NCBI RefSeq assembly: GCF_007655135.1
Contig: NC_045129.1
Location: 25,890,274 to 25,954,273 of the forward strand
Origin: Punica granatum
Taxonomy: Eukaryota > Streptophyta > Magnoliopsida > Myrtales > Lythraceae
Direction: 5' to 3'
DNA: 64,000 bases
The first letter of the stretch is position 1; every line of letters starts with the position of its first letter. Under the pieces are notes generated by a model, which was not told the DNA's origin, did no database searches, and saw only the letters and a program-made list of their open reading frames with translations. Shown piece after piece: positions 35,108 to 47,092 of the stretch. Both the position numbers and the translations under genes were made by a program.

Positions 35108-35516
35108 TCACTGTACAAGAGGTTTTGTAAGTGGATCTGCGAGATTCTCATCTGTTAGTATTATGTATATCTTCATTTCTCTTATGTTGATAATCTCACG
35201 AATGAGATGGAAGCGCCTGAGTATATGTTTGGATCGCTGGTGAGACCTGGGTTCCTTAGCCTGCGCAATGGCTCCATTATTGTCACAATAGAGTTCCACT
35301 AGGTCTGTAATGCTAGGAACCACAACAAGTTCTGTTACGAACTTCTTGATCCAAACGGCCTCTTTTGCGGCATTAGAGGCAACAATATACTCGGCCTCTG
35401 TGATAGAGTCGGCTACTGTCTCCTGCTTGGAACTCTTCCAACTCACAGTACCTCCATTCAGGCAGAACACATACCCTGACTGTGATCTATTGTCATCCTT
35501 ATCGGCTGGAAGCTAG
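35108..35516 (-). pseudogene. Copia 2 RNase H domain
   Basis: The frame 35470-35108 reads LNGGTVSWKSSKQETVADS, ITEAEYIVAS, LYCDNNGAIAQAKEPRSHQR, SKHILRRFHLIREI and ENLADPLTKPL, the classical copia RNase H and C-terminus with the D/E/D residues in place. Upstream the frame is broken. Confidence 0.9.
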
Positions 35517-36496
35517 CATTGGTGTAACCTCTTACAACGAGCTCTTCTTCACCTCCATAAACAAAGAACATCTCCTTAGTCCTTCGTAAGTACTTAATGA
35601 TGTTCTTTGCTGCGATCTAGTGTCTCTCACCTGGATATGAATGGTACCGACTCGTCATGCTCAAAGCATACGAGACATCAGGTCAAGTGCATAGCATGAC
35701 ATACATGTTGGATCCAATAGCTTATGCATATGAAATCCTACTCATGCGGTCCCTCTCCTCTTAAGTAGAAGGACTCTGAGTCTTCGAAAGGCTTATGCCA
35801 TGCAACATAGGCAGCGATCCTTTCTTAGAATCCTGCATGCTAAAGTGTTGAAGCATTTTATCTATGTATGCACTATGACTTAGGCCAAGCAGTCACTTGG
35901 ATCTATCTCTATAGATGTTGATACCTAACACGTATGTAGTTTTGCCTAAGTCCTTCATAGAAAAACACCTCCCAACCAGGTCTTCACAAACTATAGGGAA
36001 GGAATGTCATTCATGATCAGAAGTATGTCGTCTACATACAATACCAGGAAGATCACTGTGCTCCCACTAACCTTCTTATAAACACTTCATCTTCATTCTT
36101 AATGAATCTAAACTCTTTGACTGCATCATCAAAACGAAGATTCTAACTCCTAGAAACTTGCTTCAGTCCATAAATAGACCGTTGCAGCTTACAAATCTTT
36201 CCGGCACTTTGTGGATCGACAAAACCCTCGAGTAGCTTCCCATTCAGGAAAGCAGTCTTGACGTCCATCTGTCAGATCTCATAATCATAGTAAGCTGTAA
36301 TTGCAAGCAAGATCCTGATTGATTTAAGCATAGCTACCAGGGAAAAGGTTTCGTCATAGTCAACATCATGAACTTGTCTGAAACCTTTCGCCACTAGTCG
36401 ACCCTCAAAAGTAATCACATTATCGTCCATGTCGATCTTTTTCTTGAAAACCCACTTACACCCAATGGGCTTTACCCCTCCAAATAGATCAACCAA
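35517..36496 (-). pseudogene. Copia 2 reverse transcriptase, heavily decayed
   Basis: The segment 36496-36272 keeps GCKWVFKKKIDMDDNV and RLVAKGFRQVHDVDYDETF. A stop follows, then MDVKTAFLNGKL and IYGLKQVSRS in changed frames. Stops and indels continue up to the RNase H part. No functional enzyme is possible. Confidence 0.85.
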
Positions 36497-37880
36497 AGTC
36501 CATACTTAGTTAGTATGCATGGACTCCATCTCAAATCTCATAGCCTCTAGCCATTTCGTAGAGTCTAGGCCTGTCACGGCTTCCGCATAGGTTGTAGACT
36601 CATCATTATCTACGAGTAATATGTCATTATCTTGAGTCACGAGAAATCCATATCTATCGGGCTGACGACGAATCCTACTAGACTTACGAGGCTCTTGTGT
36701 TACCTATGCAGAAGATTGTGCCACAACATCTTGTGGTTATTCTGCAAGCTCACCCGTCAATTGGTCACTGTTATTTTGTGGTAGAACTTCTCCGATTTCT
36801 AATTTCCTCCCACTAGTTCCTTTGAAGAGAAACTCTTTCTCATGGAATATCACAATTCGAGCGATAAACACTTTACCCTCGGTGGGTATAGAAATAGTAT
36901 CCTCGAGTTTCCTTTGGTTGCCCCACAAAGTAACATTTGTTCAACTTAGGGCCAAGCTTATCCGAAGACAATCTCTTTACATAAACTTCACAACCCTATA
37001 TCTCTAGAAAAGACATATCGGGACACCTCCCATACCACATCTCATATTGTGTCTTTTCAACCAATTTCGACGGAGCATGGTTGAATATGAGAGCGGTTGT
37101 TTGTAGAGCATATCCCTAGAATGAATCAGATGAGCCCGCATGACTCATCAAAGATCGAACCAATCTCTTTACGTAAACTTCACAACCCTATATCTCTAGA
37201 AAACACATATCGGGACGCCTCCCATACCACATCTCATCTTGTGTCTTTTCAATCGATTTCAACGGAGCATGGTTGAATATGAGAGCGGCTGTCTGTAGAG
37301 CATATCCCTAAAATGAATCAGATAAGTCCGCATGACTCATCAAAGATCGAACCATATCTAATAAAGTTCGATTCCTCCTTTCGACTACATCATTCCACTC
37401 TGGTGTTCCAAGTGGAGTCAGTTGGGATATAATCCCACATTGTCTAAGATAGTTAGCAAACTCATAGCTCAAATATTTACCTCATCGATCTGATCAAAGA
37501 ACTTTAATGTTCTTACCCAACTGATTATCTACTTCATTCTTAAATTCCTTGAACTCTTCAAAGGATTCGGATTTGTGTTTTATCAAATACACATATCCAA
37601 ATCTACTGAAATCATCAGTAAATGTAATGAAGTAGAGATACCTACCTCTAGCAAGCTTATTCACTGATCCACATACATCGGTATATATGGAGCCATAAAA
37701 TCATTAGCTCGCTCACCCTTTTCCAATAAAGAGGATCTTAGTCATTTTCCCTATTAAGCAAGGTTCGCATGTCTTGATCTATTCGAAATCAAACGAGTCT
37801 AGTAATCTATCTTTATGGAGTCTGGAGATGCGACTCTTGCAAATATGGCCTAAACGACAATGCCAGAGGTAAGTTGAGTT
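36497..37880 (-). pseudogene. Copia 2 integrase remnant with a 192-base tandem duplication
   Basis: Minus-strand translation close to 37880 shows LWHCRLGHICKSRISRLHKD and CEPCLIGKMTK, the pre-integrase zinc region; core motifs follow in broken frames. The stretch 36975-37166 is repeated at 37167-37358. The left edge of the giant element lies at 37885. Confidence 0.8.
36975..37358 (-). repeat. 192-base tandem duplication in copia 2 pol
   Basis: Both copies begin CTTTACRTAAACTTCACAAC and run through GAGCATGGTTGAATATGAGA to GATCGAACCA. The period of 192 bases is 64 codons, so the duplication itself keeps frame. Confidence 0.88.
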
Positions 37881-37885
37881 CGAAT

Positions 37886-40800
37886 TGTGCGCACCTGAAT
37901 TTTATCCCGTCGGGGCACGCGTGCGCGTGCCTAATCCAACGCGGCTTGGGAGTGCCCACCTTCCTGGGGACGCGCGACAGACGCATGTGAGAAGGAGTCA
38001 CCACTTGTCATTTTACGACCCGAAGGTCGAGGGCAGGCAAGTTACCCGCGTCTAGGGGTACGGGGTACACCTTATTGCTAAGGCATATAGTCTGCGAAAC
38101 TCGAGGTTCCGAATTCGGGGGTTCTGTTACATGCGAGCCTATATCTCGCACGCCCTATCGGTACTCTAGCTTGTCTAGGCTTGCCATTTTAATTTAATTA
38201 CCGCTTAATTAAGTTCCACTCATCTTACGCGTTTTAACACCGTAAATTCGAAGGAACACTCCGACCGTCCACTCTCCGACCGAGATTCTTACATGAATAA
38301 ATGTACAACATAAAATCCTTACATTGTCCTCTCAAATAAATAAAATACAAATTACAACAACTGAATCCTGGTCGGTTCGCGTTCGGTTATTATTCCACTC
38401 GTGCTCACCGTGTGGTTTGAAAAGACTAGAATTGAAATTAAGATGCGCGCTCAGTGTTAGGGGGTTGGACCCCATGATCTACGGTTGGGGCGTTAGACCC
38501 CCTATGGATCGTATCATAAAGGATCGGGCTCGATTCGCATAACAAATAAGTGCAATAATGTAACAAAACGGGCATAAATAAACAAACAATGGGATTTTGT
38601 TATTGCCGAATTTATGTGAATTAACCGATTATTAACCAGGATATCTTGGCATGCAAATCCTACCCTAAAATAGACAAAGTGGGTACAAGGTGTGAATCGA
38701 TCAAGGATCGCCTCGGGAAGGTATTTCGCAGTTGGCATTATTTTCCGAGGACTCGACATACGTGACGTCTGTTGTCAAATCTTGTATTTGTGGGTTGCTT
38801 TTAGAATTGTTCTATGTTGTGACACTACGATTGTTACAAGTTATAACCGAACATTGATTCCGCCCGTAAATCTTAGATCCTAGTGCCTATCCTGCTATTG
38901 CCCATTTTTGTCTTAGCCAAGTACACAATTAGTTCGATATTTGTATTTTGAGCCAATCCACCAGAACTAACTACCCGAGACTATGCTAGAATAATAAAAA
39001 CTCATCGGTCGGATAGAGCGGGCTATGCAGATGAAGTTGCGCCTAGACAGGTAGCTCATCCCTACCCTGACACCGTAGTGTTTCTGTTATTCTAACCCTA
39101 GGGGTGTCGTTAAGTTGCAAATAGACGATTTTTCCCTTGAGGTGAAAATTATTTTCTGAAAAGAGAGATTACGCAGTGCGGGCCACCTCGGCCTGTGATC
39201 GGCGTTAACCGATCCCCTGGACTTTCCAGGGTCGTCAAGAACCCTAAAAAGCCAAAAGATCGGTTAATCCATCCGGAAGTGATCTAAGAAGAACTTCCAC
39301 GTTCCGACCTGAGTTTCTTGAAATCCAATGAGGCCCCGAGTCAAGACGCGCAAGTCCCTCTAAGACATCCATGTCACATTGAACCACGTGTCTCGGGTTT
39401 TATAAAATTTGCAAGTTTTGAGAAGGGTACCAACGCATGTTTGCAACCTATCGACGCGTGTTACCGGTTTATTACCAATTCGTGCAAAATTATTAGGGCC
39501 AAGTGAGTTAATTAATCTCATGAACGTCCCAATTACCCCGTTAGTGGAATTATCGATTAAATTAATTAATGTTTTGCCAAATACTCTAAATATGCGGGTT
39601 TCGGACCGTCGAGCCGATCATTGGTGAACCGTCCAATGCGAATCCTAATTCCCGACCCCTTGGGATTTAAAAAAATTAATTTTAGGTCGAGTTTGCATGA
39701 TTAAACCGATTCATGTGAGGTTTCAATTAAGACGAGAAAATAAAGCGCTTAAACATGGATTGAGAGCACATTACCACGTCAAGCCCGGCAAACATACAAA
39801 TTTCACACAATCGGTGCCGCCATGATCATGATAAACACATACAAACATGCACACACATAATATTAACGGAATCGATAAAAAGGCAATGACTCATGGAAGC
39901 GAAAAATCATGCAAAGAGTACGTATTATCATGTTGTATACATATAATTACAGAAAAAATATTTAAATGGGGCATACACGTTGTCGGTCAAGGATCCAAGT
40001 AGGAAAGGGTTGAGTATCTTTAGAAAATGTCTGGGGACTGATTTGAATAATTTTAAAAGAACAGGGACTGATTTGAAAATTCTAGAAAAATTAGGGACCG
40101 TGTAGGAATTACTGAAAATGTCCCAGGACTTGTTTGAACGAATTTAAAAATTCGGGCTGATCTGAAAAGTAAAAAAATGGCCCAGGGACTGAATTGAAAC
40201 AACATGAAAAGTTCCGGAATTGGTTTAGAAATCCTGAAAAATTCAGGGACTGATTTGAAAATGCTGTAAATGGCTGGGACTCGACTGAAACGAATTTTTA
40301 AATTCGGGGCAGATCTGAAAAAATAAAAATGCATCGTAAGGATTGAAATGAGACAAAATGAAAAGTTCGTAAAATCGAGTTCGATATAAATCCGATCACC
40401 CACCCAACCCAATAACGCTCATTTCACATCATATCCATTCGAGCAAACATTAATATTCAGAAACGGAGCCCTAAACATGCCACTGAGTCGGAAATTTACC
40501 TAGTTCAGGAAGTTTAAGGGTCATTCTGTAAATAAAAAAGTAAAAAAAAAACGCCGGGGAGTTTGGCTGCTAAGGGAGGATTGGGCCGGTCTGGATTGGG
40601 CTGAACTGGGCTGGGCTTCGGACTGGGCCGATTTGGGCCAACGCTAATGGGCTGCCGCTGGGCTGGGCCGATGAGGGGGCGGACTGGGCAGGGCGGGATC
40701 CCTGCTGAGTCGGGCTGGGCTGGACTACTGGACTGGGCCGCAACGCTGGGCCGGGCCGAGGGCACGAGCTGGACTGGGGCGGCGTGCCTGTTCAACCCGT

Positions 40801-41898
40801 AAACCGCGGAGCCCCGATTAGAAAAAAAAACGAAATAGAGAGAAGCAGAAGGTGAGGAGCCGAGGGATAATCCGAGTCAGGCGAGCTAGGGGCGTGAGGA
40901 GGACGAGCTAAGAGTCTTCGAGCGAGAGCGAGCCGAGGGAGAGCCGAGGATGAGTTGAGAGAGAGAGAGCCGGAGCTGAGGGAATTTTTCGGGTGAGCTC
41001 AGGGAGCCGAGCGGCGGGTGTTCGGGGTTCAGGGAGCTGTGGGCGTCCGAGAGGATAAACGAGCTGAGAGTTTCCGAGTTTCAGCCGCTCAAGACTTGAG
41101 CTGCGGGTTTCCTTTTTTCTGAGAGAATCGGCCGAATCGAACTCGAGCTGGGGGTTTTCTTCTTTGTGAGCCCCCCGGGCCGACTGTGAGCTGCGAGTTT
41201 TTGTCCCTAAAAATCGAGAGAGAGAGAGAGCCAGAGAGAGAGAGAAAGAGAGATATCGCGTGTCGGGAACCATTGGCGTGTCGGGCGACGTTGCATGTGC
41301 AGAGGAGGCGACAGGCTCGGGTCGCACTCGGCAGCAGCGGTCACGGGATCCCTGCCAAAAGAAAAAAGCAGAAAAAAGAAAAAAAAACAAACGGAAACGT
41401 GAAGAAATCAAAGGAAGAAGAAGAACAGGAGGAAGGGGGGAGCATGGTCAACGGTCAGAAGTTGTCAGACTTCTGACCGTTTGACCCCCCCTTCCCCTCC
41501 CTCCCCCCCCCCCCCTTTTTTCTTCTTTTTTTTTTGTTTTTTTGTTTTAATTCGACGCGCGTATAAAATTGAAAATTCCTCTCTTCTTAATCGGACGTCA
41601 AAAAAGTAATTCGAGACCACCATCGTGCTCAGAAAAATTCGTTGATCGATATTATGTGATGAAATCTCGAATTTTGTCCTGGATTTTTGAAAATTGACGT
41701 CGATGTACGCGAAATTCGAAAACGTCCCAAATGGTATTATTTTTTGAAAAATCATAAAATTGTTGTTAAATTAGGAAAATTTGATATTTTCAAAAAGTCG
41801 TGAATACTCGAGTAATTAATCGGAAATACTTCCTTCACGGGTGGCAAAATGATGATTTTGCTTCTCTTGATTCGGTGGACCAAAATTGAGTGTTGACA
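37886..41898 (-). repeat. 3' LTR of the LARD-like element
   Basis: Plus-strand start TGTGCGCACCTGAATTTTAT, end GAGTGTTGACA. It contains a stretch of repeated GGGACTGATTTGAAAA phrases (40020-40360), a TGGGCC-rich block (40570-40760) and poly-pyrimidine runs near 41480-41545. Confidence 0.93.
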
Positions 41899-41912
41899 GC
41901 TTGCCCCTCTTT
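41899..41912 (-). other. Polypurine tract of the LARD-like element
   Basis: Minus strand AAAGAGGGGCAAGC directly before the 3' LTR. Confidence 0.8.
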
Positions 41913-44900
41913 GGTTGCGTGCTCGAATAGAGAATGTAACCAAAGATCATGAGAAGCACCCTTTTTGGTCCCGGCGACTGTCCTGGTATCACTCTCTATA
42001 GTCGCTTGCTCCTTTGCCTTGGATATGTGGGAGAAATCGGGCAAGTGCACGGACCTGCCACGAAACAACAACGTGGTTGAGGGGTGGAAATTATGAAACG
42101 GTAGATGAGAGGCCTGAGCCCGCAAAGCAGTAAAGTGCTAGGCCGAGTCTCGTGGAAAGCAGTAAAGTGGTGGGCCGAGGCCCGTGGAAAGCATTAAAAT
42201 GCTAGGCCGAGGTCCGTGGGAAGAGTAAAATACTAGGCCGAGGCCCGTGGAAAGTAGTAAAGTGCGAGGCCGAGGCCCGTGGAAAGCAGTAAAGTGCTAG
42301 GCCGGAGCCCGTGGAAAGCAGTAGAGTGCTAGGCCGAAGCCCGTGGAAAGCAGTAAATGTGGATGCGGAGTCCGAAAAGCAGTAAATGTGGACGCGAAGT
42401 CCATGGACGCGGAGTCTGGAAAGCAGTAAAGTGCTAGGTCGAAGCCCGTGGAAAGCAGTAAAGTGCTAGGCCGAAGCCTGTGGAAAACAATAAATGTGCT
42501 AGGCCGGAGCCCGTGGAAAGCAGTAAAGTGCTAGGTCGGAGCCCGTGGAAAGTAGTAAAGTGCTAGGCCGAAGCCCGTGGAAAGCAGTAAATGTGGACGC
42601 GGAGTCCTGAAAGCAGTAAATATGGACGCGGAGTTCGGAAAGCAATAAATGTAAGTTGATAGGAAAATGTAGGAAATGCTGAAGCAAAGATAATTGCTAA
42701 GGAATGACGCAGGGCGTTGAAAAGGGGAGCTTGGCATTGCGTTGGGGCAAGCTGGTATGGTGCAACAGTAGGTGTGGCCTATAGTTTGTCGCGTGATTGA
42801 GCGCATGCTGGATGACTTGTGTCGCGCGCTTGGCGAGAATGGTCCGATCACTGTGTTCACCGGGGATGCTGTTGCTTGTGAATGTTGCCATAATGAAGTG
42901 GTGCTGTGGGTTGGACTAACTCTCGGGACCAAGACGCATCTTGTCTCGGTGGAGAGTGAGGATTGCATGTGGCTCTCCCGCAGAGATGGGCACCACTTTC
43001 CATTAGTCGTGTGAACGATGGTGTACGCTGAATGTGCAAGGCTGATGCTAACCCAAATGTGTTGATCTGCCGGAAGCCGGCATCGCCACTAGGGCGGTTG
43101 CTCGTTGCTCTGCCGGATGTCGGCTCTGTCGCAGGGGCGATTGTAGTTTGCTGGGGATGCCCCGGTCTTGCGATGAAGGACTCGAGTTCTAAACGAAGTG
43201 CCCACGTAACCCGAGGGATGGGGAATCAGAGTCCGCCGTAGTTCCCGCGTTTGTTGTACCTGTGATCCTGACATCATTAGTAAGTCATGGGATTACTAGC
43301 GATTTGTAAGCACAGGTAAAAGGATGTGTTCGCGACGCATGTTCTTCAGTTTTGGGTCGCCCAGGCGACCCGTATAGAGTTTTTGCTTTGGCGATGCGAA
43401 TGAGATCCCATTTTCGAAGGCCTCAATGCGAGGCCTCCAAGGCTCATGTTGGCCATGCACGAGCATATCAAGACATTCTTAATGATGCCCTAACAACTCT
43501 GTCGATTATTTGACGCGCCCGTCGGCTTAGGACCCTTCTCGTCAGGGTACCGTAGGGCGGCTGCGCTTGTGACCCGCATGGGGATTTTTGTGCAAATTTA
43601 GTTAGACCTCAGTCTATTCATTTTCAAAGTGTTATGACTTGACTTCCGGAGAGAAGTGTCTAGGATTTTGGCTTTATGGTAGCCGATTGTAGGGTGACTA
43701 TGACCCATTTAGAGTTATTTATGGGCTGAGAGAAAAAAGAAAGCATGGGGAGCACGTTGCCCCAAGCTAAAAGGATACACGGATTCACGCCTTCAGTGAG
43801 ATGTACCCTCCTTTCTCTTCCGTTCTTCGGTTGGTGTTGGCTGTCTTGAACTGCTTGGATTGTGCGCTTGGTCGCCCGCTGTGCTTGAGGAAGAATCTGC
43901 CTTGGACATTTGAGTCGTGCAGGAGAGCCGATCGGGGATGATGTTGGAGTAGATAACTTGGCCACTTTCCTTAGGGATCCCTGGTCTGCGCAGTGTGCGA
44001 GAGCCTAGGGTGACTGTTTTGTTTATCTCTCGTTTTACTCTCCTTTTGCTACGGTTACCCACCTCGGGGCCGTACCTCTCAACCTAAAGTGGATTAGTTC
44101 TCATTTTGCCACGACTGCCCGCCTCGGGATTTTCAGTCGTGCCTCTTTCTTGCCCTAACTTTTGCCTAGGTTGCCCCGAGGGGTTTTCGACCTAGCGGGC
44201 TCGATTCTTTTGTCTCTCGAGTTTGCATGGACGAAGGGTTCGAAAGATTCGACCTCCGAGTGCATTGTGTTCTGTCTCCGTCGATGAGTTGCGTTTGCTG
44301 CTCCCCTTTTTATCGGGGTTTGTTGATTTCTTCTTCGAATTGGCGGTGCCGGAGTTTTATATCTTGGCGATGCTTTGTTTTGTTCATTGGCGGGTTTTTC
44401 CCGCGTCTTTTCTCTCATTCTTCATTGACGGGTTTTTCCCGCTTCTTTTCGCTCTGTTTTTTTCTTGTAGTCGGGGTTTGTTTTGTGTCCCGTGTATTTG
44501 TTGGAAACTCCTCGACTTTGCATTGCATGGTCGCTTTGGTGTGCCTTGCCCTATTTCGTGAGGGCCGGCCTTTCATGGAGGTTTGGCTCTTGGATATTTG
44601 GAAGCCGAACTTCGTGTTGCTCGTCCTTGCAAACTTTACAAATTATTTCCCCCATCGTCTAAGAAGAATAATAAGATTTGCCCTGGGGTGCAAGTGATCG
44701 AGGTTGCCCCGGCATGAGTGTTGAATGCGGATGCCCTGGTCTTCGTGGTCTGCGTCGGACACCGTTCCTGACCGTGTTTTGTCGCTCCCGTGGAGGGTGC
44801 CCCTAGGAGGATAGGTGCTCTTGAAGTCGGCGTGCGTGCTTTGCTTCGGGGGCCATGCTTGCTATCGACTGAGATGGTTGGGTTGACAGCATGTGGCTCA

Positions 44901-47070
44901 CTCAGTCATTTTTGTCTTCGGCTTGGTTAAAAGGGGGGGTACTTCCGCATCAAGCTTCTTTCCTGTCGAAGTATAAGGAGAGAGACCCGATAGGAGTTCT
45001 CGTGGAGGTGTGAACCCGTGTATTGCTCTTCGCTTGTAGCCGGCGTGCCCCTGTGAAGGATGACAAAGAATATGATGTATTAGGTGATTATACGGTGAAA
45101 TATGTGGTAAGAAATGTAAGGTGGACCCATGGGAAATTCCCTCATCCAGCGCACGACCCATGGGGTGCCGCGCGTGGGGGACACTCAATTTCGGGAGTCC
45201 GGTCATCGTCACGCTGGAGCAATTAGACTGTGACTGGGAACCGCATAGTTGTACTTTCCCTGATTGCGGGTTGGTCTGCGCAACCGTCCTAGGGAAAGCT
45301 CGAGGAGCCAAATCCCATTGGGACATGCGAGTCGGACAGGTCCGACAGAACCAATAGGGCGTCTTCGAGACTGTTCAAGTGCCCCTTGAATGGTTTGTTC
45401 ATGCTGAGAGTTTGTTTGGAAATGCGAATAAATGTAAAAGAGCATTTGAAGGAGAGTGTGTGTTGCCCCGGTAGTAGGTCGGTGGCCATAGCGGAGGGTG
45501 GGTTGGGCCCATTCTTCGATCGGCAGTGTGATCGTGCTAGAAGCCCCGTGGCGGGTGGGCTGGGACATGCTATGTTCGTTGGAACTGTCGCCTGTGATCT
45601 TTCGTGGAGGGAGGGTCGGTCTTAAGTGTTTGGAGCCCAAAGAGGTAGCAAAGAAGTGTTTCCTGTTTCGATTGTGGTCGTTTGGGATTCAGATTGCCTT
45701 CTTGTCGGTTATTTCCTGCAATGGGAAAAGGGGAACGATGAAGGAGCAAACTATGTTCGCAATTTTCACGCAATGGCGTAAGGGATCGAACTAGCCTGGT
45801 AGGCATCGTGCAAGCGTGCCGGGGGTGTGTGCATGGGTAAGGTGGAGGCATGCTCGCACGACGCGGAGGGACGCACTCGGTTGTGCTGGTGGATGTGCTC
45901 AGTTGCACGAAGAAACGCGTGCGCGATCGCGCGATGACGCTTGGTTGCGTGGGGTTAGTGAGAAGCTAGCTTTGCCAAGGAAGGTGAATCGGTCCTCGGG
46001 CCACGGCTCGCCTTGCCATGGAGGGAGGGTGAAGGTCACGATTGGTCTACCTGCGAAGGAGGTCTTCACTCACTTGTATGGTGGGATGTTAGCCATTATG
46101 CAAAACAGTAAATGAGTAGAATGTATGCGATGCGTGAGTTTTCCAAAACTAATGCCGTCATTCAAATTGGCTCAAAAGGTTCAAAGTACAATGTAAATTT
46201 TGTAAAATAAAACCCTAAGCCAATCTTCCACCACACTCGGAGTTTGAGCAAGCGCATATTGCATTTCTGTAGTTTGGCGTGGGTTTGAGCGAGCTCCCTC
46301 TGAGGTTGTGGTTGGCCGACCAGTTCCTCATCTTTCTCAGTAGCTTACCGACGAAGGTGATCGATCCTGTTGTTGGTGAGGTCGACTATGGTGGATGTGC
46401 CTAAAGTGGGCGATGTCTTGGCAGGTGTGCCGGTCTTGGTTTGTGGAGACTCGGTGGGACCCTCGTGTGTTGACGGACTTTGTCGAGGCACAAACAAGAG
46501 GCCGAGCAAGGCGTCTCTTACCAAGACGAAAGGAAGACTAACTTAAGACTCGTCCATATGAATGACACCCTAATTTTGTAAAATAGATGATGCATGTGTG
46601 CGAAGAAATTAAATGCCCACGGCTTAGTACAAATTACAAGGTACATCGCTCTTGAAACAAAAAAGACTCAAGTGGCACGTAGGCCGACTCGATGGACTGT
46701 TCGTCGAAGCCGGGTTAGAGGATGGCATGGAGCTCCTGCAGAATGCATGGTTTTAGTGCTACAGGGACCGTGCTACGTAAGGATGGGGGCTCCTGACTCA
46801 AGGGTATCAATTCCTTGAAACCGAGCGGGATTCTTTTCAAGCCCTAAGCGACAGTCGAACTGCGCGTCGTACCCCTACTTCGAACCCCTATCTAACCTAT
46901 GCTCCTATTACCGGTCGTGGGACGCGACCCATAGGTACCTAGAAGCTAGTATGATATGTAATGCGTGTGCGGGAAATAAAAGTGCGTAAAGTAGATAAGC
47001 GAAAAATTACGGAAAGCGATAAATAAACAAGCAAACAAAGCAAGCGAGAACGAGGCCGAACCCTCTAAGT
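41913..47070 (-). other. Non-coding interior of the LARD-like element
   Basis: About 5.2 kb without an open frame longer than about 160 codons and without retroelement motifs in any frame. The part next to the 3' LTR has a tandem array (42119-42660). The rest is GC-balanced unique-looking sequence, in contrast to the AT-rich host DNA, and could be strongly decayed coding sequence or replaced sequence. Confidence 0.7.
42119..42660. repeat. Tandem array of about 32-base units in the LARD-like interior
   Basis: Roughly sixteen imperfect units around GTGGAAAGCAGTAAAGTGCT followed by AGGCCGAAGCCC. Mixed in are shorter units of about 28 bases with GTGGACGCGGAGTCC. Tandem repeats just before the 3' LTR are a known habit of Tat/Ogre elements. 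Confidence 0.9.
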
Positions 47071-47090
47071 GTCCCCAGTGGAGTTGCCAA
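47071..47090 (-). other. Primer binding site of the LARD-like element
   Basis: Minus strand TTGGCAACTCCACTGGGGAC, two bases from the 5' LTR. It resembles the primer sites of Ogre/Tat gypsy elements; the tRNA was not checked. Confidence 0.75.
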
Positions 47091-47092
47091 GT

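Noticed and set aside
40053..40412. Hydrophobic 119-codon minus-strand frame in the LARD 3' LTR (and its twin near 49350)
   Set aside because: Comes from the repeated GGGACTGATTTGAAAA block; present in both LTRs as non-coding repeat.
42119..42660. CRISPR-like look of the short regular repeats
   Set aside because: Units are directly adjacent without unique spacers, lie in a plant retroelement interior, and vary by single bases like a minisatellite.
42531..42968. 145-codon minus-strand frame in the LARD interior
   Set aside because: Its end is translated from the tandem array; no gag or pol motif.
45209..45640. 143-codon minus-strand frame in the LARD interior
   Set aside because: No recognisable domain and no neighbouring retroelement frame; chance openness in GC-balanced DNA.
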